Below are positions 37,989-47,958 of a stretch of 64,000 nt of DNA, one piece after another (the stretch's first letter is position 1; each line of letters opens with the position of its first letter). Where the stretch lies: NCBI RefSeq assembly GCF_006874425.1, contig NZ_VIJZ01000007.1, positions 264,948 through 328,947 on the forward strand, read 5' to 3'. Source of the stretch: Paenibacillus ottowii (GTDB lineage: Bacteria > Bacillota > Bacilli > Paenibacillales > Paenibacillaceae). Both the position numbers and the translations under genes were made by a program. The notes below the pieces were generated by a model, which saw nothing but the letters and a program-made list of their open reading frames with translations, had not been told where the DNA came from and ran no database searches.

Positions 37989-39281
37989 GTGGGCAAAAAG
38001 GGATGGTTTCTGATCATAGCAATGCTGCTCGTGTTGACGACGGCATGTAGTGGAGCGGACGGCGGAGGCAATTCGGGCACAAGTGCAGACGGGAAAGTAA
38101 AGTTGCGGATCGCTTGGTGGGGATCGGATACGCGCCACGAATATACGCAAAAGGTTATCGACTTGTATAAGCAAAAAAATCCGAATGTAACGATTGATGT
38201 GGAATATGCCTCTTTCGATGACTATTGGAAGAAGCTCGCACCGCAGGCGGCAGCCAATCAACTACCGGATATCGTGCAGATGGACATTTCGTATATTAGC
38301 CAATACGCGAAGAACGGCCAGCTGGAAGATATGGCGCCTTACTTGAATCAGAAAATCCAAGTCGCTGATGTGAACGAAAATGTACTCAAAACCGGGATCA
38401 TTGCCGGAAAACAATACGGCATCCCAACAGGTGTCAATGTGCTGGGCTTCCAGTATGATCCGGCATTGCTCAAAAAAGCCGGCATAGACAAAATTCCTGA
38501 TAACTGGACATGGGATCAATACAAAGAGCTGGCTTTGAAGGCAGCCTCCAATAAAGTTTACTTTGATAGCTCCATGGCTGCGGATATTTTCTTCCACTAC
38601 TATTTGCGGACACATGGAAAATCTCTCTACAATACGGAAGGCACAGGATTGGGATATGACGACGATAAGCTGTTCGTTGATTTCTTCGGTGGTTTGGCTG
38701 AGCTGATTAAGAAGGGGGCGACACCGTCTCCTGAAGTCATGAACCAAACCAAGGGCATTCTTGAGGAATCGGATATCGTAAAAGGAACGGGCATCGGCAT
38801 TTGGCAGTGGTCCAATCAGTATGTAGGCTTACAGCAGGTCGTGAATCGTCCCATGGCGCTTGCTCCGATGTTTGGACCGAATATAGAAAAAGGCGTGTAT
38901 ATGCAGCCTACAATGTACTGGGCAGTGGCTTCCCGTTCACAGGTGAAGGATGAGGCCGCCAAGTTTATTGATTTCTGGATGAACGATATAGAAGCGAATA
39001 AATTGATTAAAGGCGAACGCGGCGTACCGATTTCTGCCAAAATCAAGGAAGCTGTAGCGCCGGAGTTGAGCGAGGCAACGAAGCAGGTGTTTGAATTTGT
39101 GGCTTCCATGGAGCCAAAAGCTTCTCCCATGAGCCCACCACCACCGGTTGGATCGCCGGAAGTGATTGCTACTCTGACCGATTATATTGAGCAGGTCAAT
39201 TTCGGACAGATGACACCTGAAGACGCAGCGGTCAAATTCCGGGCTGATGCGAATACCATCCTTGCGAATAACAAGCAGTAA
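37989..39281 (+). CDS. ABC transporter sugar-binding lipoprotein
   Basis: 430 residues, GTG start behind GGGGAGAG. Signal peptide with lipobox LTTAC (Cys20), then the mature family-1 solute-binding fold (KLRIAWWGSDTRHEYTQKV, LPDIVQMDISYISQY, a C-terminal DAAVKFRADANTIL). It delivers an oligosaccharide to the two permeases encoded downstream; by context a rhamnogalacturonan or galacturonide oligomer. No ATPase is encoded nearby, so a shared MsmX-type ATPase elsewhere is expected. A 224-base structured gap separates it from the permeases. Confidence 0.94.
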   Translation: MGKKGWFLIIAMLLVLTTACSGADGGGNSGTSADGKVKLRIAWWGSDTRHEYTQKVIDLYKQKNPNVTIDVEYASFDDYWKKLAPQAAANQLPDIVQMDISYISQYAKNGQLEDMAPYLNQKIQVADVNENVLKTGIIAGKQYGIPTGVNVLGFQYDPALLKKAGIDKIPDNWTWDQYKELALKAASNKVYFDSSMAADIFFHYYLRTHGKSLYNTEGTGLGYDDDKLFVDFFGGLAELIKKGATPSPEVMNQTKGILEESDIVKGTGIGIWQWSNQYVGLQQVVNRPMALAPMFGPNIEKGVYMQPTMYWAVASRSQVKDEAAKFIDFWMNDIEANKLIKGERGVPISAKIKEAVAPELSEATKQVFEFVASMEPKASPMSPPPPVGSPEVIATLTDYIEQVNFGQMTPEDAAVKFRADANTILANNKQ

Positions 39282-39293
39282 CAATGCAACGAG

Positions 39294-39431
39294 GGCTTTT
39301 GATATCTGACAACGATTAAGCCTAGGGTTGAAGGATTGTTTCGTTAGGTTAACCGTGCGTAGTACAAAGCATGTTTGCGCACGGTTGATCCGACGAGCCC
39401 ATCGCAGAAGCTCCCTTTGTAGATATCAAAA
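39294..39431 (+). ncRNA. structured intercistronic element between binding protein and permeases
   Basis: An outer perfect 11-base stem (TTTTGATATCT at 39297-39307 with AGATATCAAAA at 39421-39431) encloses a 13-base hairpin (39347-39359 with 39378-39390, core AACCGTGCG/CGCACGGTT), whose 18-base loop can pair further (CAAA/TTTG). A competing stem GGCTT/AAGCC (39294-39298 with 39318-39322) overlaps the outer stem. No T run follows, so it is not a simple terminator. It could set the ratio of binding protein to permease mRNA, or be a switch. No known family was recognised. Confidence 0.5.
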
Positions 39432-39505
39432 TAAAATTCACATAACAACGGTTTATGTACATATTTGAAATCGCCAATTTTAAAATGCAAGAGAAGGGAG
39501 GCTTG

Positions 39506-40414
39506 ATGAGCTTGCGAAATCATCAGAGCTTGAAAGCCAATATGACCGGATATGCGTTTATCAGCCCGTTTATTGTGGGCTTTCTGGCATTTACGTTGAT
39601 TCCAATGTTTATTTCGCTGTATCTGTCCTTTACCAGCTACAATCTGTTCACCCCGCCCAAATGGATTGGTCTGGGTAACTTCGAAAAAATGTTCACAGGC
39701 GACCCGAAGTACTGGAATTCGATCAGGGTCACGTTTACGTATGTATTGGTCGGTGTACCGTTGCGGCTGATTTTTGCGTTGTTTGTGGCGATGATTTTGA
39801 ATACCAAGTCACGCATGGTGGGCACCTATCGGACGATGTACTATCTGCCTTCTATTATCGGGGGGAGCGTGGCAGTGTCCATCATGTGGCGCAATATTTT
39901 CAGTAATGAGGGCATTGTTAACAGCTTGCTTTGGGCCTTGGGGGCAACCCCGGTGAAATGGTTTGGTGATCCGAATGCTTCGCTAATGATGCTAATTACC
40001 TTGTCTGTCTGGCAATTTGGTTCATCCATGCTTATTTTTCTGGCAGGGCTGAAAAATATTCCGCATGAAATGTACGAAGCGTCCAGTGTGGACGGCGCTA
40101 CACCAGTACGAAAATTTTTCAGTATTACGCTGCCGCTGCTAAGTCCGATCATTTTATTTAACTTGATTATGCAGACGATCAGTGCGTTTATGACCTTCGT
40201 TCCGGCCTATGTCATCTCCAAGGGTGAGGGAGGCCCAATGGATGGAACGATGCTGCATTCACTGTATCTGTTCCGGCAGGCGTTTATGTTCAGCAATATG
40301 GGATATGCGGCGGCAATGGCTTGGGTCATGCTCATAATGATTGCGATACTGACAGCGATTTTATTTATAACATCCAAATTCTGGGTGTTTTATGAAACGG
40401 AAAAGGGGCGCTGA
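39506..40414 (+). CDS. ABC sugar permease, first subunit (LplB/MalF-like)
   Basis: 302 residues from the ATG at 39506 (AAGGGAGG upstream). Six membrane helices; the cytoplasmic EAA loop contains [25 protein letters not shown], which docks the ATPase. [15 protein letters not shown] at the start and the loop [18 protein letters not shown] are typical of the oligosaccharide family. It precedes its partner permease by five bases. Confidence 0.93.
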   Translation: MSLRNHQSLKANMTGYAFISPFIVGFLAFTLIPMFISLYLSFTSYNLFTPPKWIGLGNFEKMFTGDPKYWNSIRVTFTYVLVGVPLRLIFALFVAMILNTKSRMVGTYRTMYYLPSIIGGSVAVSIMWRNIFSNEGIVNSLLWALGATPVKWFGDPNASLMMLITLSVWQFGSSMLIFLAGLKNIPHEMYEASSVDGATPVRKFFSITLPLLSPIILFNLIMQTISAFMTFVPAYVISKGEGGPMDGTMLHSLYLFRQAFMFSNMGYAAAMAWVMLIMIAILTAILFITSKFWVFYETEKGR

Positions 40415-40419
40415 TAACA

Positions 40420-41259
40420 ATGGCATGGAAAACGTTCAAATGGCCAATTTATCACATTCTGGTTGCTGCGCTGGCGCTCCTGATGCTGTACCCCGTGTTC
40501 TGGATGTTGTTCAGCTCATTTAAAGAAAGTCGGACGATCTTCGTCACGGCCTCCTCGCTGTTCCCTACAGAATGGATTTGGCAAAACTATGTAACAGGCT
40601 GGAAAGGCACAACGGGCTATAACTTCGGCACATATATCATGAATTCGCTCACGATCGTAGTGATTTCCACGATTGGAGCCGTGCTTTCTTCCTCATTGAT
40701 CGCATTTGGCTTTGCACGCTTGAAATTCAAAGGGCGTAATTTGTGGTTTGCACTGATGATGGTGACGCTGATGCTGCCGGGAGATGTGGTGTTGGTGCCG
40801 CAATATATCATTTTTACCAAGCTTGGATGGATCAATACGATCCTACCGTTGGTGGTGCCATCCTTTTTCGGGATGCCGTTCTTTATCTTCCTGATGGTGC
40901 AGTTTATACGGACGATTCCAGCAGAGTTGGATGAAGCGGCGACGATTGACGGATGTGGCAAGTTCCGGTTGTATTTTCGGATTATTTTACCCTTGCTCAA
41001 ATCCTCGCTGGCTACGGCGGCCATCTTCTCTTTCTACTGGAAGTGGGAGGATCTGTTAGGTCCGGTGCTATATTTGAATTCGCCCGAGAAATATACCGTA
41101 TCGATTGCACTCAAAATGTTCCTCGACAGCGAGTCAGCCTCCAACTGGGGCGGAATGTTTGCGATGTCTATCTTAAGCCTGCTACCAGTTATCGCTGTAT
41201 TCTTCGCTTTCCAAAAACAAATCGTAGAAGGAATGAGCACGAGTGGCCTGAAGGGCTAG
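40420..41259 (+). CDS. ABC sugar permease, second subunit (MalG-like)
   Basis: 279 residues, six membrane helices, with the EAA loop [28 protein letters not shown]-terminal [20 protein letters not shown] and the short periplasmic loop are the usual MalG type. Pairs with the preceding permease to import an oligosaccharide bound by the 37989 product. Confidence 0.93.
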   Translation: MAWKTFKWPIYHILVAALALLMLYPVFWMLFSSFKESRTIFVTASSLFPTEWIWQNYVTGWKGTTGYNFGTYIMNSLTIVVISTIGAVLSSSLIAFGFARLKFKGRNLWFALMMVTLMLPGDVVLVPQYIIFTKLGWINTILPLVVPSFFGMPFFIFLMVQFIRTIPAELDEAATIDGCGKFRLYFRIILPLLKSSLATAAIFSFYWKWEDLLGPVLYLNSPEKYTVSIALKMFLDSESASNWGGMFAMSILSLLPVIAVFFAFQKQIVEGMSTSGLKG

Positions 41260-41375
41260 AACCCAAAAAATGCATAGCGCGAGGATATTAAGCTTGTGCA
41301 TAGAAATAGGCTGCACCTGCATATGCATACGATTGAATGATGAGTTTTTGGGGTCATGGCTGAGGAGTGAGTAAA

Positions 41376-42488
41376 ATGTGGAAGTTTGATTTTGGTCCGG
41401 GGGAGCCTGCGGATGGCTACAAGGCCGTGCCCCCAGATTGTACTTATACAGCTGAACAGGGCTATGGCTTCGAGACTACGGAACATGTGTATGGGCGACA
41501 AAGGCAGAATTCAGCCAAGGATGCACGTACACGGCTGCGAAACAGCTTTTGTATTCCACTGAACGCTTCATTTATTGTAGATGTGCCGGACGGAATAGTT
41601 TTGGTCACCGTACTGCTTGGCGATCCACTGGCGGAAACGCTCACGCGGCTTCAGGCTGGCGAGGGCAAGCATATGCTGCCCCCGGTACACACGCTGCCGG
41701 GCCAGTTCACGGAGGCGATGTTTGCGGTGCCTGTCCGGGGTGGAAAATTGCGCCTAACCATATCTGGCACCGCACCGCGAATCAATGCGCTGGAGATTGC
41801 GCCAGCACCGCAGAGTCTCCGGCTATTTCTAGCCGGAGACTCCACGGTTACGGATCAAGGGCTGTCCGGCTATCCGTATACAGGCTGGGGCCAGGTTTTG
41901 CCGGCCCTGTTCAAGCATGATGTCTGCGTGGATAATCACGCCGTATCGGGGCGAAGCTCGAAAAGCTTCGTGGACGAGGGACGGCTGGACGCTATTTTGG
42001 AGGAAATGAAGGCAGGCGACTTCCTGTTCATCCAGTTTGGCCACAACGATCAGAAGCCTGATCCGCAGCGGGCTACGGAGCCTTTTACGACCTACAAGGA
42101 GCATCTGCGCCTGTATATCGACGGAGCAAGAAGCAAGGGTGGTACCCCAGTGTTAATAACGCCTGTACATCGTCGCTATTTTAACGAGGAGGGTACGCTG
42201 TCCGACACACATGGCGACTATATAACGGCGGTTCGCGAGCTGGCGGAAGAAGCGAACGTGCCGCTCATTGATTTGTCTACCCGCACGCAGGAGCTATATG
42301 AAGAGCTGGGCTCTGAAGCAAGCAAGGAGCTTTTTATGTGGCTGCTGCCTGGGGAATACATGAACTTTTCCGGTGGCCTGGAGGATAATACGCATTTTCA
42401 TGAGCATGGTGCGATCCGGATTGCAAACATGGTGACGAGGGCTGTGAAGGAACTGGATTTGCAACCGCTGCGCATCTACTTACGTTGA
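41376..42488 (+). CDS. rhgT: rhamnogalacturonan acetylesterase, SGNH/GDSL hydrolase
   Basis: 370 residues from the ATG at 41376 (GAGGAG upstream). Residues 1-140 are a beta domain of the type often found on these esterases; residues about 145-370 are the SGNH hydrolase: Ser in FLAGDSTVTDQG, Gly in HAVSGRSSKSF, Asn in FGHNDQKPD, and the Asp/His in NTHFHEHGA. Removes acetyl groups from rhamnogalacturonan oligomers. No signal peptide, so it acts on imported oligomers. B. subtilis RhgT/YesY have the same neighbours. Confidence 0.9.
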   Translation: MWKFDFGPGEPADGYKAVPPDCTYTAEQGYGFETTEHVYGRQRQNSAKDARTRLRNSFCIPLNASFIVDVPDGIVLVTVLLGDPLAETLTRLQAGEGKHMLPPVHTLPGQFTEAMFAVPVRGGKLRLTISGTAPRINALEIAPAPQSLRLFLAGDSTVTDQGLSGYPYTGWGQVLPALFKHDVCVDNHAVSGRSSKSFVDEGRLDAILEEMKAGDFLFIQFGHNDQKPDPQRATEPFTTYKEHLRLYIDGARSKGGTPVLITPVHRRYFNEEGTLSDTHGDYITAVRELAEEANVPLIDLSTRTQELYEELGSEASKELFMWLLPGEYMNFSGGLEDNTHFHEHGAIRIANMVTRAVKELDLQPLRIYLR

Positions 42489-42561
42489 CGGATGACCTTT
42501 TTTGGAACAGGTGGCAAGGAGGGCAACTAACGTGAAGCTTACCAAAGGAGGAGACGTAGAA

Positions 42562-43596
42562 ATGCCTGCATTGAGTTTTGATGAGGAACAGATTAAACAG
42601 GTGATCGACCGGGTAGTGGAACGCACGTTTCAAATGCACTATAGCTGGGACTGGCCGGGTGGAGTAGCCTTTTATGGAGTATGTGAAGCGTATGAAGCAA
42701 CAGGCAATGAGAAGTATTTGATCCAGCTGAAAGAATGGATTGACGAGAATATCGAGGATGGACTGCCACCTCTGTCGGTAAATGGTGTTTCTGTCGGCCA
42801 TTGTTTGTTGACGCTGCATCAGGCTACAGGGGAGCAAAAATACCTGGATATCGCCATCGAGATGGCAGAATTTTTGGTCAAAAAAGCGGAGCGGTTTGCT
42901 GACGGAATTTTCCAGCATACCGTGAATTCACTACATGATGTATTTCCGCAGCAGGCATGGGTGGATACGATGTTTATGGCCGGTTTTTATTTGCTGCGTA
43001 TCGGTCATTTGCTAGGCAACAAGACATATTGGGAGGATGGCATCCGGCAATATCACGGACATGAGGAATTTTTGCAGGACCCGGATACGAATTTGTATTA
43101 TCACGGCTGGGATCATGCGAACCAGAGCCGCATGTCGGGGATATACTGGGCACGCGGCAATTCATGGGCAGCCCTCACGATGGCCAAGGCGCTGAAATGT
43201 GTGGAGGTGCAGCATCCATCCTATATGATCATCGACGGCTCGCTGCGCGACCAGCTCAATGCATTGGTGCGGCTGCAATCTCCGGAAGGACTGTGGCATA
43301 CAGTGCTGGATGATGATACCTCTTATCTGGAGACCTCCGGCTCGGCGGGGATTGCAACGGCTTTACTTATGCAGGGCCGACTGTTTAACAAATATACGCA
43401 AAAGGCGATCGACGGCATTCTTTCTCGTATTAAGGAGGACGGCACGGTGACTGGCGTATCCGCTGGAACTGCTGTCATGAACGATATAGATGGCTATCGC
43501 AACGTACCCTACAAACGCATTCAGGGATGGGGCCAGGGATTGACGCTTGCCTTTCTGGCCCAACTGCTGCGTACCAAGGAGAATCCATACGGGTAG
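42562..43596 (+). CDS. unsaturated rhamnogalacturonyl hydrolase, GH105
   Basis: 344 residues from the ATG at 42562 (AAAGGAGG upstream). An (alpha/alpha)6 barrel with the family marks WDWPGGVAFYG, the catalytic region FPQQAWVDTMFMAGFYLL (Asp as proton donor), DHANQSRMSGIYWARGNSW and the C-terminal GWGQGLTL. YteR/RmdU-type enzymes split unsaturated galacturonyl-rhamnose disaccharides. It follows the esterase, and both finish the intracellular breakdown of oligomers brought in by the ABC system. Confidence 0.92.
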   Translation: MPALSFDEEQIKQVIDRVVERTFQMHYSWDWPGGVAFYGVCEAYEATGNEKYLIQLKEWIDENIEDGLPPLSVNGVSVGHCLLTLHQATGEQKYLDIAIEMAEFLVKKAERFADGIFQHTVNSLHDVFPQQAWVDTMFMAGFYLLRIGHLLGNKTYWEDGIRQYHGHEEFLQDPDTNLYYHGWDHANQSRMSGIYWARGNSWAALTMAKALKCVEVQHPSYMIIDGSLRDQLNALVRLQSPEGLWHTVLDDDTSYLETSGSAGIATALLMQGRLFNKYTQKAIDGILSRIKEDGTVTGVSAGTAVMNDIDGYRNVPYKRIQGWGQGLTLAFLAQLLRTKENPYG

Positions 43597-43648
43597 AAAA
43601 GGGGCTAGAGGTATGGAGGTAAACATAGGTTGAAAGGAGGCTAATGGC

Positions 43649-44050
43649 ATGGGTGATACTGAACTTTCTCAGGAAAAGGTGGCTAATCAGCCGCGAGGCG
43701 GTCTATTTTGGATCATCCCCGACGGATATATTCCACCGGAAAGCCGGGGAGAACTGCTCAGTCATGAGAGTATATGCGTGTTAAACTGTGGAAACTGTGC
43801 GGCAAAGCTGAGTATAGACATTTATTTTGAGGACCGTGAGCCATTGGAGGGTTTGATCGAGGTGGTGGAAGGAAGACGAACCCGTCATATCCGCACAGCC
43901 TCGCTCCAAAAGTCAGGCGAACGGATTCCGGCAGGTATCCCTTATGCAATTACGGTCGCTAGCGATGTGCCTATCATTGTACAATATAGCAGACTGGACA
44001 CGACACAGCCGGAGCTGGCGTTAATGAGTGTCATGGCGTACCCGGTCTAG
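43649..44050 (+). CDS. ASRT-like (sensory rhodopsin transducer family) protein
   Basis: 133 residues. The sequence FWIIPDGYIPPESRGE, then HESICVLN, VYFEDREPL-like IYFEDREPL, RRTRHIRTA and the end VPIIVQYSRLD ... ALMSVMAYP match the Anabaena sensory rhodopsin transducer family (PF07100), a small beta-sandwich. Family members outside cyanobacteria occur beside carbohydrate genes and may bind sugars. No rhodopsin gene is nearby. It is the last gene of the pectin operon, behind AAAGGAGG. Role here unknown: binding or regulating a sugar intermediate is inference. Confidence 0.85.
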   Translation: MGDTELSQEKVANQPRGGLFWIIPDGYIPPESRGELLSHESICVLNCGNCAAKLSIDIYFEDREPLEGLIEVVEGRRTRHIRTASLQKSGERIPAGIPYAITVASDVPIIVQYSRLDTTQPELALMSVMAYPV

Positions 44051-44072
44051 TCCACGAAAACGCTGAAGTTAA

Positions 44073-44129
44073 AAAACTCCAGGCTGGAATGGGGTCAGTC
44101 CCATGATCCAGCTTGGAGTTTTCTTTTTT
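44073..44129. terminator. bidirectional terminator ending the pectin operon
   Basis: AAAAAACTCCAGGCTGGA pairs with TCCAGCTTGGAGTTTT, with an inner ATGGG/CCCAT, followed by C and TTTTTT. It also serves the convergent EamA gene. Confidence 0.88.
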
Positions 44130-44164
44130 GAAGGCAGATTAGTTACCTGTCTGCTTTTAATCCA

Positions 44165-45115
44165 TTATTGCGATTTTGCCGAAGTTGTTTTGATTGGCGT
44201 GAAGCTTTTTCGCCCTCCGAAATTCGTACCCAGCACACCGACAATGATCATCACAGCACCAATAATGTGATAGTAGGCAAGCTGTTCCTTCAAAATATAA
44301 GCACCTGCCATCATGGAAATAAGGGTGGATAAATTACCGATCACACTCATTTTGGAGGCTTCGATCCACTTCAAGGCAAAGCTGGATAACAGCGAGGTGA
44401 CGAGGGTGGACAGTATGCCTAGATAAGCCAGTGCCAGCCAGTAATCAGGCTTTACGAGTGGCGCGGTATAAGCGCTCATAGTACCGTCTATGGCATGATA
44501 CCCCAAGGCCGCCAGATTAAAAACAATACATCCCAAAATGGAGGTAACGTAGGTCAATTCCATCGGGCTGTACTTTTGTGTCAATGGACGAGCCAGCACG
44601 TTATAGCCTGATAGGCATATAGCAGAGAGCACAAGCAGGAAAATACCGCCAAAGCTATTGGAAGCTAGCGGTGTCCCGCTTTTCATCACAAATATAAAAA
44701 CCACACCAAAGACAGAGAGCAGTAGGGAAATCTTTTGAACCCCCGTTGTGCGCTCTTTAATAAAATAGGTAGCTAACAGGAGCGTAAAGATCGGAACAGT
44801 AGCTTGAATAATTCCACCCTCCGATGAAGAAGTACTCATCAGCCCGAACGCTTGCAAGGGGAAAAACAGTAACGGTGAAAGCAGCGCGAGTGGTAAAATG
44901 CGCAGCATATCACGCCACTTGATATTAACCTTGATCCAGCCAAGCAGCACTGGAAGGGTTAAAGCGATAAACGACAATGCAAAGCGGTGAGCAATCACAT
45001 CCAGCGGACTTGCCTCCGTCACCGTCAGTTTTACAAATAAAAATGAGAAGCCAAGTATAGCTGCATAGCTGAGAGCTGCCAGATAGGCGACCCCATTTCT
45101 GGAACGATTGTGCAT
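44165..45115 (-). CDS. EamA/DMT family transporter
   Basis: 316 residues with ten membrane helices in two EamA repeats of five. The N-terminal YLAALSYAAILGFSFLFVKLTVTEASP and the glycine-rich repeat ends are typical. These export or import small metabolites such as amino acids; substrate unknown. GAGGTTTA ribosome binding site. Converges with the ASRT-like gene. Confidence 0.92.
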   Translation of the reverse strand: MHNRSRNGVAYLAALSYAAILGFSFLFVKLTVTEASPLDVIAHRFALSFIALTLPVLLGWIKVNIKWRDMLRILPLALLSPLLFFPLQAFGLMSTSSSEGGIIQATVPIFTLLLATYFIKERTTGVQKISLLLSVFGVVFIFVMKSGTPLASNSFGGIFLLVLSAICLSGYNVLARPLTQKYSPMELTYVTSILGCIVFNLAALGYHAIDGTMSAYTAPLVKPDYWLALAYLGILSTLVTSLLSSFALKWIEASKMSVIGNLSTLISMMAGAYILKEQLAYYHIIGAVMIIVGVLGTNFGGRKSFTPIKTTSAKSQ

Positions 45116-45188
45116 AATAAACCTCCGTTATCTGATCTTAACCTGTGGTTCTCTCAATATAACCGGATGGTATAACTTGATACAATCC

Positions 45189-45221
45189 AAAAAAAACACA
45201 ACTGTACCGGTACAGTTGTGA
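45189..45221 (-). terminator. second terminator of hemL, perfect palindrome
   Basis: CACAACTGTACC and GGTACAGTTGTG form a perfect 24-base palindrome with no loop beyond the central bases. On the minus strand it is followed by eight T. It lies just after the first hemL terminator and before the EamA start, so read-through into that gene is double-guarded. An operator for the EamA gene is an alternative. Confidence 0.65.
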
Positions 45222-45229
45222 ATTAAAAA

Positions 45230-45302
45230 AAGCTGGAATGCAGTCCCAAAGGTCGGATAATTGTTGGTCAGATACCCGTATCTCCAGACTGCTTCCAGCT
45301 TA
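45230..45302 (-). terminator. first terminator of hemL, long-loop hairpin
   Basis: On the minus strand AAGCTGGAAGCAGTC pairs with GACTGCATTCCAGCTT (one bulged base) and is followed by seven T. The 40-base loop has its own weak pairing. Confidence 0.7.
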
Positions 45303-45334
45303 TCATCTATTTCAGCTATCGCTTACTGCTCTAC

Positions 45335-46654
45335 TTATTTACCATGTGACATCGCACGGAACGAATCTTCTGCCGCTTCCAGCGTGGCATCCACATCTTC
45401 GTCCGTATGCGCTGTTGTGAGGAACCAGGCTTCGAACTTGGATGGAGCCAGATGGATACCACGATTCAGCATGTGACGGAAGAAGGATGCGAACGCTTCG
45501 CTATCCGTGTCCTGCGCCTGTGCATAATTCGTGATCGGATGGTCGCAGAAATGCGTCGAGAACGCTCCACGAATGCGGTTGATCGTCAACGGCACGCCGT
45601 AGCGATCAGCGGAAGACTGAATACCGTCTGTCAGTCTCAAAGCCAGACGTTCCATCTCTTCATACACGCCTTCCCCTTGAAGAACTTCAAGGCAGGCGAT
45701 GCCTGACGAGATGGAAGCCGGGTTGCCCGCCATTGTACCTGCCTGATAGGCCGGGCCGAGCGGGGCAACCTGCTCCATGATCCGCTTGCTGCCGCCGTAG
45801 GCACCAATCGGCAGACCGCCGCCCATGATTTTGCCCAGCGCGGTCAAATCCGGCTGAATCGCATCATGGTTGTCCAGGCCTGCATACGTTTGGGCGGAGC
45901 CGTAGTGGAAGCGGAAGGCGGTAATGACCTCGTCATAAATGACGAGGGAGCCGTTCGCCCGCGCCATCGAGCACAGCCCTTCCAGATAGCCTGGCTGCGG
46001 CATGACCATGCCGAAATTACCGACAATCGGCTCGACCATGACTGCCGCCACATCGTCGCTCCAGTGCTCCAATGCTTGGCGCAATGCGTCGAGGTCATTG
46101 AATGGCACGGTAATGACCTCGCTCGCAATGTTGGTTGTAATGCCCGCACTGTCAGGTATGCCCAGTGTGGAAGGGCCGGAGCCTGCGGCTACAAGTACCA
46201 GATCCGAGTGACCGTGGTAGCAGCCGGCAAATTTGATGATCTTGTTCCGCCCCGTATAGGCCCGTGCCACACGAATCGTCGTCATGACCGCTTCTGTGCC
46301 GGAATTCACAAACCGAACTTTATCCAATGAAGGAATGGCTTCCTTCAGCATCTTGGCCAGTTTGATTTCCAATGCCGTCGAGGTGCCATACAATACGCCA
46401 TTCGCCGCCGCTTCGCTGATGGCCTTGGTAATATGGGGGTGAGCATGTCCGGTAATAATAGGGCCGTAGGCTGCCAAATAGTCGATATACTTATTGCCAT
46501 CTTCATCCCAGAAATGAGCGCCTTGGGCGCGTTTCATGAATACTGGAGCACCGCCGCCTACAGCTTTAAAGGAGCGTGAAGGGCTGTTAACGCCCCCGAC
46601 AATATGCTCCAGCGCTTCTTTATATAGTGCTTCGGAGTTTTCCCGTTTCATCAT
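45335..46654 (-). CDS. hemL: glutamate-1-semialdehyde 2,1-aminomutase
   Basis: PLP enzyme making 5-aminolevulinate for haem and cobalamin. 439 residues from the ATG at 46654 (a second ATG follows directly; AGGAAG upstream). Marks: [13 protein letters not shown], the PLP lysine in [38 protein letters not shown], and GCYHGH. No other haem gene is adjacent, so this may be a second GSA mutase copy; Bacilli often have two (HemL and GsaB). Confidence 0.95.
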   Translation of the reverse strand: MMKRENSEALYKEALEHIVGGVNSPSRSFKAVGGGAPVFMKRAQGAHFWDEDGNKYIDYLAAYGPIITGHAHPHITKAISEAAANGVLYGTSTALEIKLAKMLKEAIPSLDKVRFVNSGTEAVMTTIRVARAYTGRNKIIKFAGCYHGHSDLVLVAAGSGPSTLGIPDSAGITTNIASEVITVPFNDLDALRQALEHWSDDVAAVMVEPIVGNFGMVMPQPGYLEGLCSMARANGSLVIYDEVITAFRFHYGSAQTYAGLDNHDAIQPDLTALGKIMGGGLPIGAYGGSKRIMEQVAPLGPAYQAGTMAGNPASISSGIACLEVLQGEGVYEEMERLALRLTDGIQSSADRYGVPLTINRIRGAFSTHFCDHPITNYAQAQDTDSEAFASFFRHMLNRGIHLAPSKFEAWFLTTAHTDEDVDATLEAAEDSFRAMSHGK

Positions 46655-46697
46655 CAAAACTTCCTTTCCGTTCATTAAAATAGGGTATACACACGCC

Positions 46698-46722
46698 AAA
46701 GGGCAGCGTTCACGGCTGCCCC
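46698..46722 (-). terminator. terminator of the LCP gene
   Basis: On the minus strand GGGCAGC/GCTGCCC forms a seven-base stem followed by TTT. It lies 12 bases after the LCP stop. Confidence 0.6.
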
Positions 46723-46733
46723 TGCATACATCA

Positions 46734-47855
46734 TTATAGCTCTTTTTGTCTTGTCTTTGTTGTTGATTGTGTGGAAGCATCTTCAGTAGTGGTTTTATTG
46801 CCCCCGGTAAAGGAAGCTTTATCCGTCTTGGAAGACGATGCACTATCCGGCTGCTTCGTTTCGGTCTGGTCCTTGTTTTGTTCCTGTGTCTGCACAGGAG
46901 GATTGTTAAATATATCTTGCACATACGACTTCAATTTTTCGGGATCGCGGACGGTAAGTACTTCCGCGCCGCCCACATTTTCTTCGCCAAGCAGCTTCAT
47001 CGATGGAACCTGTTCGCTGCCTGCAAAGCTGCTTTGGTACCCCACATTCGCCAGCTTCCACATATCGTTCACACTGAGATTTGTATCAATGTACGGGTTA
47101 ACCTGCTCTAAAATATTGGGTAGATTAGCGATGGAAGTTGTAGTCTGCATTTTCTGAGCTACAGCCTCCAAAAATGCCCGTTGCCGTCCGGAACGGGAAA
47201 AGTCAGACATAGCATCGTGGCGGAACCGTACATATTGAAGCGCCGTCTTGCCGTCCAGATGCTGTAACCCTTTTTTCAAATCAATATCGTATTCGTGCTT
47301 ATCCGCATTACTTGTATAATGCATATCCTTTTCCACTTCAAAATCAATGCCGCCTATAGCGTCCACCAGTTTAATAAAGCCCTGGAAATCGGTATATACA
47401 TAATATTGCACCGGGATGCCGAGCAGATCACCGGCTGTCTTCATCGCCGTGTTGGGTCCATGAGTAATGGCAGTGTTGATCCGATTTTTTCCGTAGCCGG
47501 GAATATCCACGTACGTATCACGCAAAATAGAGAACAAGTGGATTTTTTTCTTCACAGGGTCCAGCGATACAACCATCATGCTGTCCGATCGTGGGACTTC
47601 CCCTTTCTGGATGCCACGGCCATCGACACCCATCAGCAAAATGTTGACCATATCGGTACCTTCCCACTTGGGCGGTTCTGGCGTACGAACCTGATCGACC
47701 TGCTTTACATTTTTGAAGGGGGAGTTAGCACCCTCTTTATGCAGATTTTCCAGCTGATTATAAATAGATGTAAAATAGTACACGGCAAAGCCGACAATCG
47801 CGACGATTACCACGGCTAGAACCGACCATATCGTCTTTTTGGTTCTGCTTGTCAT
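46734..47855 (-). CDS. LytR-CpsA-Psr (LCP) family cell wall polymer ligase
   Basis: 373 residues. Cytoplasmic basic tail and one membrane helix (residues 8-30), then the extracellular LCP domain: [61 protein letters not shown], and a disordered Gln/Thr/Ser/Lys tail (about 320-373). LCP enzymes attach teichoic acids or capsular polymers to peptidoglycan. Catalytic Arg and Asp residues are in place. Divergent from the ABC-2 transporter genes. Confidence 0.94.
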   Translation of the reverse strand: MTSRTKKTIWSVLAVVIVAIVGFAVYYFTSIYNQLENLHKEGANSPFKNVKQVDQVRTPEPPKWEGTDMVNILLMGVDGRGIQKGEVPRSDSMMVVSLDPVKKKIHLFSILRDTYVDIPGYGKNRINTAITHGPNTAMKTAGDLLGIPVQYYVYTDFQGFIKLVDAIGGIDFEVEKDMHYTSNADKHEYDIDLKKGLQHLDGKTALQYVRFRHDAMSDFSRSGRQRAFLEAVAQKMQTTTSIANLPNILEQVNPYIDTNLSVNDMWKLANVGYQSSFAGSEQVPSMKLLGEENVGGAEVLTVRDPEKLKSYVQDIFNNPPVQTQEQNKDQTETKQPDSASSSKTDKASFTGGNKTTTEDASTQSTTKTRQKEL

Positions 47856-47958
47856 GGATGCTCTCCCTTTCGCTTTTCAGTTCATTACATTATAATTTCT
47901 TTTTGGAGCACAATCAATTTAACTATGGATTTTATAAATCCTGATTGAGAGGTATAGC

